Shown here in pieces: positions 1 to 6,843 of a stretch of 64,000 nucleotides of DNA. A model generated the notes under the pieces. That model worked only from the letters and a program-made list of their open reading frames with translations. It did no database searches and was not told the origin of the DNA. The DNA lies in contig CAVXKT010000001.1 of NCBI GenBank assembly GCA_963762525.1, positions 62,001-126,000 of the forward strand, read 5' to 3'. How positions within the stretch are numbered: the stretch's first letter is position 1; every line of letters begins with the position of its first letter. The translations under genes were made by a program, and so were the position numbers. Source of the stretch: DATFDN01 sp963762525 (GTDB lineage Bacteria; Pseudomonadota; Alphaproteobacteria; Acetobacterales; Acetobacteraceae).

Positions 1-1
1 T

Positions 2-319
2 TCGACCGAGGCGTTGCTGGCCGACTGGCACGGAACCGCCCGGCGCTCGACGATGGCGGCGCGGCTCACCGCGCTCGCGGAAGCGGGATTGTTCGCGCCG
101 ATGCTGGCGCTCGTGCAAGATCCGACCGGCCGCGCCGCCGATCTTGCGCAAGCACGCGAGGCCGCGCGGGCGCTGGAACGGATCGAGCGGGAACTCGAAT
201 TGATCGACCGGGGCGGTGAGGCGCGCAGCCTGGCGGCGCGCGCCCTCGGTCGCGAAGCGGCTTCGGGGGTGGCGCTCGGCGTGCTGGCGCTGGCTGTGGC
301 GATGGCGGCGTTAGGATGA
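2..319 (+). CDS. C-terminal part of an unrecognised protein with a terminal membrane segment
   Basis: The reading frame is open from the first bases of the window, so the true start lies to the left and only about 105 residues are seen. The visible part is Ala/Arg/Leu-rich and helical, with charged segments (LERIERELELIDR), and ends in a hydrophobic stretch (VALGVLALAVAMAAL) that could be a tail anchor. I do not recognise the family. The stop codon overlaps the next start as ATGA, so the two genes are probably translated together. Confidence 0.5.
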   Translation, partial: STEALLADWHGTARRSTMAARLTALAEAGLFAPMLALVQDPTGRAADLAQAREAARALERIERELELIDRGGEARSLAARALGREAASGVALGVLALAVAMAALG

Positions 320-768
320 GCGCACGCGCGGCCGAAACCGGCAAGGCCGGCTCTCTCATGTGGGCGCAAGGGCTTGCCTGCGGGGGCATCCTCGCCTTTG
401 CGCCGGCCATCGGGCTGTTGATGGCGGCGCTGCTGTGGCCGGTCGTGATTGCGTTCCTGCGCGACAAGACGCCGGGCAAACCGCTGGTTCGCGCGGTCGG
501 CCTGTGCGCCGCCGCCGGCGCGGCCGCTCCGCTGCGGGCGGCGTGGGGACAAGGCGCGGGCGCCAGCTTGGCGCTAGCGACCGATCTGCATGTGCTCGCG
601 GTGGCTTGGGGAGCCGCCGCCGCCGGCTGGGGGCTGTCGGAAGCCGCCCCGCTCGCGGTGCGCGCGCTGATGGAAGCGAACGCGGCGACCCGCGCCGCCC
701 GGCTCAGGGCCGAGCAGGCGCGGCTGCGCGCCGCCTTCGGCTGGACCGAATCAGGCGCCGATCTCTGA
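316..768 (+). CDS. Hypothetical integral membrane protein, 150 aa
   Basis: This gene starts inside the stop of the preceding one (ATGA overlap). Residues of about 15-50 form one long hydrophobic region holding two likely membrane helices, followed by a positively charged loop (LRDKTPGKP) and two more hydrophobic segments. The C-terminal 35 residues are Arg/Ala-rich and probably cytoplasmic. No family is recognised. The 3' end overlaps the 3' end of rpoH by 18 bases in a convergent arrangement. Confidence 0.55.
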   Translation: MSARAAETGKAGSLMWAQGLACGGILAFAPAIGLLMAALLWPVVIAFLRDKTPGKPLVRAVGLCAAAGAAAPLRAAWGQGAGASLALATDLHVLAVAWGAAAAGWGLSEAAPLAVRALMEANAATRAARLRAEQARLRAAFGWTESGADL

Positions 769-1671
769 TGCCTGGCGGGCGGCGCCGGCCGCCGCAGAGG
801 CCATCCGTCGCTCGGCGATCTGCGCCTTCATCGCCTTTTGCAGCTTCTCGAAGGCGCGGACTTCGATCTGCCGCACCCGCTCGCGCGAGATGCCGTATTG
901 CTGCGACAGATCCTCGAGCGTGGTCGGATTGTCCTTGAGCCGGCGCTCGATCAGGATGTGGCGCTCGCGTTCGTTCAGCGTCTTCAGTGCCGAACTGAGG
1001 ACGGCCTTACGCCCGCTGAGTTCCTCGCGGTCGGCGATGGCGCTCTCCTGGCTTTCGGTCTCGTCCACCAGCCAGTCCTGCCACTCGCCCTCGCTGTCGG
1101 AGCGGACGGGCGCGTTCAGGCTGTGGTCGGGCGCGGCGAGGCGGCGGTTCATGCTCACCACGTCCTGCTCGGGCACGTCGAGGACGCGGGCGATCTTCGC
1201 CACCTGCTCGGGCTGCAGGTCGCCGTCCTCGATGGCCTGCATCTGGCCCTTCAGCCGGCGCAGGTTGAAGAACAGCTTCTTCTGCGCCGCCGTGGTGCCC
1301 ATCTTCACCAGGGACCAGGAGTGGAGGATGTATTCCTGGATGGCGGCGCGAATCCACCACATCGCGTAGGTGGCGAGGCGGAAGCCGCGGTCCGGGTCGA
1401 ACCGCTTGACCGCCTGCATCATGCCGACATTGCCCTCGCTGATCAGCTCGCCGACCGGCAGGCCGTAGCCGCGGTAGCCCATGGCGATCTTCGCCACGAG
1501 CCGAAGATGTGATGTGACGAGTTTGTGCGACGCCTCCATATCCTGCTCGTCACGCCAGCGTCGGGCGAGGTTCAGCTCCTCCTCGGGCGTCAGCATCGGA
1601 AATTTGCGGATTTCCTGAAGGTAACGCGACAGGTTGCCTTCAGGAGCAATGTTAAGAACGGAAGAGGCCAA
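751..1671 (-). CDS. rpoH: RNA polymerase heat-shock sigma factor RpoH (sigma-32)
   Basis: RpoH directs core RNA polymerase to heat-shock promoters (chaperone and protease genes). The 306-residue protein has the full sigma-70 layout: region 1.2 near residues 13-40, region 2 around FDPDRGFRLATYAMWWIR (91-108), the diagnostic RpoH box QKKLFFNLRR at 130-139, and a C-terminal region 4 helix-turn-helix (YGISRERVRQIEVRAFEKL). The reading frame begins with TTG at 1669-1671. A strong Shine-Dalgarno AAAGGAG lies about six bases upstream, and the conserved N-terminus PEGNLSRYLQEIRKFPML follows soon after, so this rare start is credible. A promoter about 180 bases upstream gives a long leader, which could carry thermosensing structure as in E. 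coli rpoH; that is inference. Confidence 0.96.
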   Translation of the reverse strand: MASSVLNIAPEGNLSRYLQEIRKFPMLTPEEELNLARRWRDEQDMEASHKLVTSHLRLVAKIAMGYRGYGLPVGELISEGNVGMMQAVKRFDPDRGFRLATYAMWWIRAAIQEYILHSWSLVKMGTTAAQKKLFFNLRRLKGQMQAIEDGDLQPEQVAKIARVLDVPEQDVVSMNRRLAAPDHSLNAPVRSDSEGEWQDWLVDETESQESAIADREELSGRKAVLSSALKTLNERERHILIERRLKDNPTTLEDLSQQYGISRERVRQIEVRAFEKLQKAMKAQIAERRMASAAAGAARQASEIGA

Positions 1672-1858
1672 GACGGACTCCTTTAGTCAAACGGCGCTCG
1701 GAACCACCCGGTTGTCTGGCGTAGTCCGGTAACGCCGGGACCGCGCTGCGGTCCATGAAGCTGGCAGGGATGTGACGTCCCGGCGCTGGGCCCCGATTGG
1801 CGACCGCGGGCCGGACGGCGCGTCCGGGCGGGCCTGCGGTCCCCTCCGAACACCGCGG

Positions 1859-1887
1859 GTCATACAGGACCTGTGCGGTCCTGTCAA
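1859..1887 (-). promoter_or_regulatory. Probable rpoH promoter with a palindrome in its spacer
   Basis: Read on the minus strand, TTGACA (1887-1882) is followed after exactly 17 bases by TATGAC (1864-1859), a close match to a sigma-70 promoter. The spacer carries a perfect inverted repeat, CAGGACC-N5-GGTCCTG, at 1865-1883, placed where a bound regulator would block polymerase. Transcription would begin near 1852, leaving a leader of about 180 nt before rpoH. The pairing of a good promoter with a centred palindrome is seen directly; its use is inferred. Confidence 0.6.
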
Positions 1888-1922
1888 GCAAAAGGTTAAC
1901 GCGATCTCGCCCCGGCTTCGGT

Positions 1923-2270
1923 TCACCCGCGATCCAGCCCGTCCATCGCCAGATATGCCTTGGTGCAGAGAAAGGCGCCGGTCAGGTTGGTCTCGATCAC
2001 TTGCTGCCAGGCGGATTGCTCCAGCTCCAGGACCGAGGCGCGGCGGCCGACGATGCCGGCGTTGTTGACCAGAACATCGAGGCGCCCGAAGGCTTCGACC
2101 GTGCCGGCGATCGTGCGCTCGAGTACTCGCTGGTTGCGCTCCCCGCGCCGGCCGCCGACCGCCACGCGGGCGCCCGCCTCGCGCATGGCGAGCGCCAACG
2201 CCCGTCCGATGCCGCTATTGCCGCCGGTCACCAGCGCAACCTTGCCGTGTAGCGAGAACGGGTCCGCCAT
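1923..2270 (-). pseudogene. Truncated short-chain dehydrogenase/reductase remnant
   Basis: The N-terminus has the SDR cofactor motif (VTGGNSGIGRALALAMREAG), the NNAG motif (DVLVNNAGIVG) and the following helix (WQQVIETNLTGAFLCTKAY). About 30-40 residues expected between the glycine motif and the NNAG strand are missing, and translation stops at 115 residues, before the catalytic Ser/Tyr-x-x-x-Lys region. The sequence further downstream is rpoH promoter DNA, not SDR. Because the loss is deletion plus truncation rather than a simple frameshift, I read it as a genuine gene remnant. It would not be an active dehydrogenase. Confidence 0.7.
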
Positions 2271-2278
2271 GCGCGGCG

Positions 2279-3103
2279 TCAGAAGAACGCGATGGTGCGG
2301 AGTTCGATGCTCTCGCGGGGCGGCGCGTCGGGCGCGGTGTTCGGATCGTCGAAGGCGCTATGGCCGAGGAAGCGCGCGCGACCGTCGGTTTCGGAATCGT
2401 AGGTCTTGAGCAACAAGGCCTGATCGGGAGTCATGGCCGGGAAATACCACCAGCGATGCTGCGGGGAGTGCCGCAGCACGAAGATCTCGCCACGGCGATC
2501 GCGGTAGCGCAGCGCCATGGTGATGAAGTCGTCCGGGGTCGAGGAGGTGACGTCGCACATCGCCAACGGCTTTTCCTCCACCCGGCGGCGCAGCGGTTTC
2601 CAAACGTTGTAGAAGGCGATCCGCCGGCGCAGCAGCGCCTCCGCCTCATCGGGCAACAGCTGGCGAACCCGGAGCGGCCCCGAGATCGGCGTATAGTCGC
2701 AATGCACCAGCATCACCGGCGCCCGCCGGGTCGTGGTGTGTTCGGCGGTCTGCTGGCGCGTATTGGCCTTGGTGCGGATGGTGTGGTCGAAGATCACCAC
2801 CCGCCGTGCGCCGACCGTCTCGCGCACGAACGCGATCACCTCGCCGTAGAAGCGGTCGCGGATCGCCGCATCATCGTCCCAATCGTCGAAGCCGGGCCGG
2901 AAGTCGCGGAACGCAAACCCTTCCCGGTCGGGCGCGAAGGACGCCGCACGTACCCGGGCGTCGCTGATCTCCATTTCGCGCGGATCATCGCCCGGCGCGC
3001 GCGGCTCGAGCCCCGGCGGCGGATCGTAGAAGTAGATCTCCGGTGGCACCGAGCTGTCGCGCGTATAGTTGAACGTGCCCCGGACCGTGCTCTCGGCTGT
3101 CAT
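2279..3103 (-). CDS. CmcJ/NvfI-family oxygenase-like protein
   Basis: The 274-residue protein matches the family that includes CmcJ of cephamycin biosynthesis, NvfI and the fungal GA4 desaturase-like proteins. Visible hallmarks are a central VHCDYT (His-x-Asp, probable iron ligands), the following FYNVWKPL, the strand LRHSPQHRWWYFPAM, and the C-terminal HSAFDDP with RESIELRTIAFF. Members are thought to be Fe(II)-dependent oxidoreductases acting on small secondary metabolites; the bacterial substrate is unknown. It lies 8 bases upstream of the SDR remnant and 19 bases downstream of the GST gene, all on the same strand, suggesting a former detoxification or tailoring operon. Confidence 0.75.
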   Translation of the reverse strand: MTAESTVRGTFNYTRDSSVPPEIYFYDPPPGLEPRAPGDDPREMEISDARVRAASFAPDREGFAFRDFRPGFDDWDDDAAIRDRFYGEVIAFVRETVGARRVVIFDHTIRTKANTRQQTAEHTTTRRAPVMLVHCDYTPISGPLRVRQLLPDEAEALLRRRIAFYNVWKPLRRRVEEKPLAMCDVTSSTPDDFITMALRYRDRRGEIFVLRHSPQHRWWYFPAMTPDQALLLKTYDSETDGRARFLGHSAFDDPNTAPDAPPRESIELRTIAFF

Positions 3104-3122
3104 GCTCGCCCGCCTGGCTGGA

Positions 3123-3767
3123 TCAACTCAGCTGCAACGCCGCCTCCACCGCCCTCTGCGTCTGCTGCCAGCAGGGCAGACGCTCCACGCCCTCGGTGAG
3201 CCAGCGCGCCAGATGCGGATGGCCGGATATGGGCAGCCGCTGCCACTTATGCACGTGCATCGGCGCCGCGACCGCGATGTCGGCGATCGTCACGCCGTCG
3301 CCCGCCAGCCACTTGGAGCCGCCGAGACGGGCGTCGAGAATCCCGGCCAGCCGATGCCAGTTCGGCGCCTCGGCCGCGATAAGGGCTTCGTCCGGCTGCG
3401 TCTTCAGCAGCGGCTTGACCACGTATTCGACAAGATACTTGTAGCAGCTCGGGAACCAGGTGGCCGCTTCCCACAGCAGCCAGCGATTGATGTCGGCGCG
3501 CGGCTTGAGATCGTGCGGATAGTATTGATGGGCGCGGGCGACGTCGGCCGCGTATTGCAGGATCGCGTTCGATTCCCAGAGCTTCAGATCGCCATCGACC
3601 ATCGCCGGAATGGCGCCGTTGGGGTTGATCGCCAGAAACTCCGGCTGCTTTTGGCCGCCGGTGAAGTAATCGACGTGCACGAGCTCGAACGGCGCCCCGA
3701 CCAGGTCGAGGCCGGCGAGCACCTTGCGGGAGTTGACCGTGCACGGATCGAGATAGACCTGCATCAT
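3123..3767 (-). CDS. Glutathione S-transferase family protein
   Basis: A 214-residue cytosolic GST. The N-terminal thioredoxin-fold domain (about 1-80) contains the glutathione-site region LDPCTVNSRKVLAGLDLVG, the cis-proline segment NGAIPAMVDGD and the ESNAILQYAAD motif. The all-helical C-terminal domain includes WLAGDGVTIADIAVAAP, the usual N-capping box. Family members conjugate glutathione to electrophiles or serve as peroxidases. The start carries two in-frame ATGs (MMQVYLD); the first is used here with a purine-rich GGGAGAG upstream. It precedes the CmcJ-like gene on the same strand. Confidence 0.9.
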   Translation of the reverse strand: MMQVYLDPCTVNSRKVLAGLDLVGAPFELVHVDYFTGGQKQPEFLAINPNGAIPAMVDGDLKLWESNAILQYAADVARAHQYYPHDLKPRADINRWLLWEAATWFPSCYKYLVEYVVKPLLKTQPDEALIAAEAPNWHRLAGILDARLGGSKWLAGDGVTIADIAVAAPMHVHKWQRLPISGHPHLARWLTEGVERLPCWQQTQRAVEAALQLS

Positions 3768-3882
3768 GGCGCTCTCCCGGGTCCGGCTGTCTTGTGCGCG
3801 ATTGAAATTGCCGCGTCACCGGATGGTCAACAAGGGGAGCGGCGCCGACGCACCGCCCGGTCGGCGGCTTGCCGGATCACGA

Positions 3883-4920
3883 CTAGGCGAGTTCGTCGAT
3901 CAGCGTCTGCATGTCCGCGGGCGGGGCGGTCTCGAAGCGGAGCGGGGCACCGGTGCGCGGGTGAGCAAAGCCGAGCCGTGCGGCGTGCAAAGCTTGCCGC
4001 GGGAAGCGCAAAAGCCGGGCACGCAGGGCGGGCGGCAGGCGTAGCGCCGCGGCCGGCGGCCGGCGCAGATAGAGCGGATCGCCGAGGACCGGGTGCCCGC
4101 GGCTCGACAGATGCACGCGAATCTGGTGCGTCCGCCCGCTCGCCAACCGACATTCCAGCAAGCCGACGGCGGCGTGGAACGCACGCCGCGTCCGATAGTG
4201 CGTGAGCGCCGGCTTGCCGCGGCCGTCGCTGCGTACCGCCATGCGCTTGCGATCGCGCGGGTCGCGCCCGATGGCGCCCTCGATCGCGCCCGCCGCCGGC
4301 TGCGGCAGACCCCAGCACAGCGCGAGATAGGCGCGGTCGAGGTCGCGGGCGGCGAACGCCGCCGCCAGCGCCGTGAGCGCCGGCTCGGTCTTCGCCACCA
4401 CCATCAGGCCCGACGTGTCCTTGTCGAGCCGGTGCACGATCCCCGGCCGCCGCTCGCCGCCGATCCCCGGAAGCTCTGCGCCGCAATGGGCCAGCACGGC
4501 GTTGACGAGGGTGCCGTCCGGATTGCCGGGGGCGGGGTGCACGACCAGCCCGGCCGGCTTGTCGAGCACCAGGATGTCGGCATCCTCAAACACGATGGCG
4601 AGCGGGATCGGCTGCGGCTCGGGCGCGGCCGGGAGCGGCGGGGGCACCGAAACGATGTAGGCGAGGCCCGCGCGGACCGGCTCGGCCGGCTGGCGCAGCC
4701 GGGCGCCGTCGCGGAGCACGTTCCCGGCTTCGATCAGCGCCTTGACGCGGGCGCGCGAGAGCGAGCCGAGGCGCGCGGCGAGAAAGCGATCGGCGCGCTC
4801 GCCGGCATCCCCGGGAGCGGCGAGGATGTGAAAGCTCCGGTTCTCCTGGTCCGACACGGCGATCCGGGGTAGCGCGAACGCCGGGCCGGCGGAAGGGAAG
4901 CGGGGGAAGGGAAGCGGCAT
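3883..4920 (-). CDS. rluD: RluA/RluD-family 23S rRNA pseudouridine synthase
   Basis: The enzyme isomerises uridine to pseudouridine in large-subunit rRNA. The 345-residue protein has an N-terminal S4 RNA-binding domain (RADRFLAARLGSLSRARVKALI, split as RADRFLAARL and SRARVKALI; about 42-64) and the catalytic domain with GIVHRLDKDTSGLMVVAKT, in which Asp166 should be the nucleophile. The RTHQIRVHL motif is also present. The reading frame stays open far upstream through the tRNA, so start choice matters. ATG at 4920 is used; GTG at 4857, just before the S4 domain, is a shorter alternative. The neighbouring DUF6476 and rpoH genes are usual company in Alphaproteobacteria. Which uridines it modifies is not certain. 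Confidence 0.9.
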   Translation of the reverse strand: MPLPFPRFPSAGPAFALPRIAVSDQENRSFHILAAPGDAGERADRFLAARLGSLSRARVKALIEAGNVLRDGARLRQPAEPVRAGLAYIVSVPPPLPAAPEPQPIPLAIVFEDADILVLDKPAGLVVHPAPGNPDGTLVNAVLAHCGAELPGIGGERRPGIVHRLDKDTSGLMVVAKTEPALTALAAAFAARDLDRAYLALCWGLPQPAAGAIEGAIGRDPRDRKRMAVRSDGRGKPALTHYRTRRAFHAAVGLLECRLASGRTHQIRVHLSSRGHPVLGDPLYLRRPPAAALRLPPALRARLLRFPRQALHAARLGFAHPRTGAPLRFETAPPADMQTLIDELA

Positions 4921-5212
4921 GCGCGCATTGAAGGCGGCGACGATCATCATGGGAATTCTGATTGTGGTGGGGACGGCGGTGCTGATCGCGACCATCCTCA
5001 AGCGCGCCACCGCTCCCGCGCCCGCCGGCTTTGTTCCCTCGGCCACCCGTCTGGCCGCGAACTTGGCGGAGCCGGCCGGCACCCGGATCATCGGGATTGC
5101 AGCGATTGGCGACGTTCTGGCGTTGGCGCTGAGCGGCGGCGGCCCCGACCGGGTGGCGCTGATCGACGCCAGAACGGGCGAGGTGCGCGGCCACGTCCTG
5201 CTGACGCCCTGA
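4919..5212 (+). CDS. DUF6476-like small membrane protein
   Basis: A 97-residue protein with one N-terminal membrane helix (IIMGILIVVGTAVLIATIL, residues 9-27) and a small extracytoplasmic domain ending in short beta strands (DVLALALSGGGPDRVALID). The arrangement divergent to rluD and the sequence opening MRALKAATIIMGILIVVG resemble the alphaproteobacterial DUF6476 family, whose function is unknown. Its ATG overlaps the rluD start on the other strand by two bases, leaving no separate intergenic region. Confidence 0.7.
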   Translation: MRALKAATIIMGILIVVGTAVLIATILKRATAPAPAGFVPSATRLAANLAEPAGTRIIGIAAIGDVLALALSGGGPDRVALIDARTGEVRGHVLLTP

Positions 5213-5218
5213 GCCGGC

Positions 5219-5247
5219 TTGCGCCACCCCAGGCGAGCCCCTATGAA
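5219..5247 (+). promoter_or_regulatory. Possible promoter of the tRNA-Glu gene
   Basis: TTGCGC at 5219-5224 and TATGAA at 5242-5247 are separated by 17 bases, and the tRNA begins ten bases after the second box. Spacing and position are right for a sigma-70 promoter; the -35 box is weak. The element follows directly on the stop codon of the DUF6476-like gene. Confidence 0.4.
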
Positions 5248-5256
5248 ACCGGTGCG

Positions 5257-5333
5257 GTCCCGTTCGTCTAGAGGCCCAGGACGCCGCCCTCTCACGGCGG
5301 CAACGGGGGTTCGAAATCCCCCACGGGACGCCA
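5257..5333 (+). tRNA. tRNA-Glu, anticodon CUC, with encoded CCA
   Basis: The acceptor arms GTCCCGT and ACGGGAC pair perfectly and the gene-encoded CCA ends at 5333. The anticodon stem CCGCC/GGCGG encloses the loop CTCTCAC, giving anticodon CTC for the glutamate codon GAG. The D arm (GTCTAGAGGCCCAGGAC) is standard for tRNA-Glu. The total is 77 nt instead of the usual 76: the T arm reads GGGGG-TTCGAAAT-CCCCC with an eight-base loop, one A more than normal. In this indel-rich sequence that A is more likely an error than a real variant. It sits at the left edge of the arsenic island. Confidence 0.92.
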
Positions 5334-5970
5334 CGGAAAAGCGAACCGCGGTGAGTTGGTAGTGCGGGTGCGGGGGGTGGGGGCTGGTGGGCGCGGGGGC
5401 GGGCGGCGTGGCGAACTGCGGAAGTCTGAGGCTGAGGTCTCGGAGGGGAGCTGAGGGGCGAGCGGTGCGTGGGGAGAGCGAGGGACGGGCGCCGCCGAGG
5501 GCCCGGGCGGCGGGAGCGGGCGAGCCCGGGCGGGGGCCGCGCCGGCGGGGCCGAGCGGGGCGGCCGGCGGGGGGGCGCGGAGCGGGGGGGGCGGGCGCGC
5601 GCGACGGGCCGCGGGCGCGGCGGGGCGCGCGGCGGGGGGCGGGCGCGGCGGCGGGGCGCGCCGCGCGCGGTCCGGGTCGGTGGCGCCGGGCTGCGCGTCT
5701 GTCCGCAGCAGCCCGTCCGCGCCCTCCCGGTGAAGCGTTGCTGCCAACGCCAAACATCGCCGGCGGCCCCCGCGCGCGCCACCGGCGAGCGGGCATAGCT
5801 CCGCTGCCGGAGCCACCGCGCGCGCTCGACATGCTTTGCGCGATGCGGTCGGCGACGATCGCTCAAGCATTGTCTATGCGACTCAGGATAGGCATACGTC
5901 TGTGCATACGATAGAATCGCCGGTCGCGACGTTGTAAATCGCTGAACGGGTCAGAGCCTAGACTGGAAGC
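5334..5970. other. Gene-free stretch with an extreme G-rich block
   Basis: I see no convincing gene here. From about 5370 to 5680 the plus strand is almost only G and C with strong G excess, long G runs (up to seven or eight) and very few A or T; open frames on both strands here are Pro/Arg/Gly/Ala-rich shadows without domain features. From about 5700 the composition returns to normal. The AT-richer end (5860-5940) carries short repeats that may belong to the ars promoter. The block separates tRNA-Glu from the arsenic genes and could be an assembly artefact or the left junction of the island. Confidence 0.6.
5892..5910 (+). promoter_or_regulatory. Direct-repeat motif upstream of arsR
   Basis: GCATACG occurs twice (5892-5898 and 5904-5910) with a 12-base period, and CTATGCG at 5874-5880 is a partial inverted copy. 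The group lies 60-100 bases before the arsR ATG in the only AT-richer part of this intergenic region. A binding site for the ArsR repressor or part of the ars promoter is plausible but not shown. Confidence 0.3.
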
Positions 5971-6315
5971 ATGGAAAGCTCCGAAGCCTCCGCCATCTTC
6001 GGCGCCCTGGCGCAGGAAACCCGCCTTGGGGTCCTCCGCCTCCTGATCGCCGCCGGCCCGAGCGGGCTGCCCGCGGGCGAGATCGGGACCGCCTCGGCCT
6101 CCCGGCCTCGACCGCTTCCTTCCATCTGTCCGCCCTCGAGCGGGCGGGACTGACCCAGTCCACGCGGCAGAGCCGGCAGATCATCCACGCCGTCCGGATC
6201 GCGGCGCTCCGCGAGCTGGTCGCCTTCCTGACCGAGACGTGCTGCGCCGGCCACCCGGAGCTGTGCGGCGACCTCGCCTGCTTGCTGCCCGCCATTCCGC
6301 CGAGGAGAGCGCTGA
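5971..6315 (+). CDS. arsR: ArsR-family arsenic-responsive repressor (frameshifted)
   Basis: ArsR/SmtB repressors release operator DNA when arsenite binds cysteines. The start MESSEASAIFGALAQETRL and LLIAAGPSGLPAGEIG match the ArsR winged helix-turn-helix. One base appears to be missing near 6095; restoring it gives the recognition helix (LPASTASFHLSALERAGL), then IIHAVRIAALRELVAFL and a Cys-rich tail TCCAGHPELCGDLAC that can bind arsenite. The end is uncertain: the restored frame runs without a stop into arsC at 6318, while TGA at 6313-6315 would end it in another frame. It leads the arsR-arsC-gapdh-arsJ operon. Confidence 0.82.
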
Positions 6316-6317
6316 CC

Positions 6318-6842
6318 ATGACGCCGGCCTTCAACGTGCTGTTCCTGTGCACGCGGAACTCCGGCTCGCTCCATCATGGCCGAGGCCATCCTGGAGAAGG
6401 TCGGCAAGGGACGATTCCGCGCCTACTCGGCCGGGTCCGACCCGGCGCCAGAACCGATGCCGGAGGTGCATGGAGAAGCTCCGCAGACCCTGGGCCACGA
6501 CGTCTCCGGGCCCGCATGCAAGTCGTGGGACGAGTTCATGCGGCCCGACGCGCCGCGCATGGATTTCGTCATCGCGCTCTGCGACATGCCGCACGGCCAG
6601 GCCTGCCCCGATATCGGGAGCACGCGCCGTGACCGGGCGCGTGGCCGCTTCCGGACCCGGCCAAGTTCACGGGCAGCGCGGCCGAGGGCTCGCTGCTGCT
6701 GAACGAGCTCTACGCCAGCCTGCACCGGCGCCTCGAGCATCTTCACCAGCCTGCCCTTCGCCTCGCTGGACCGCATGGCCGCTCAGGGCGCGACTGGACG
6801 AGCTCGGCGGCGGCCGCGTGGCCCTCTCGGGCGGGAGCCTGA
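6318..6842 (+). CDS. arsC: Low-molecular-weight phosphatase-type arsenate reductase (several frameshifts)
   Basis: ArsC of this class reduces arsenate to arsenite in the cytoplasm using thioredoxin or glutathione-type thiols. Read across frames, the protein begins MTPAFNVLFLCTRNS, whose CX5R loop (CTRNSARS after removal of one inserted G near 6365) is the active-site P-loop. It continues MAEAILEKVGKGRFRAYSAG, SWDEFMRPDAPRMDFVIALC and CPDIG, all typical of the family. At least five indels split the gene, and about 175 residues can be pieced together. No in-frame substitution stop is seen, which favours sequencing error over decay. Confidence 0.8.
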
Positions 6843-6843
6843 G

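Noticed and set aside
4921..5832. N-terminal extension of rluD through the DUF6476 gene, tRNA-Glu and G-rich block
   Set aside because: It is Arg/Pro/Ala low complexity, crosses a tRNA gene and has no family match; the S4 domain begins after 4920.
5292..5914. Long open frames on both strands in the G-rich block
   Set aside because: Absence of A/T removes stop codons by chance; the translations are repetitive Pro/Arg/Gly/Ala without domains.
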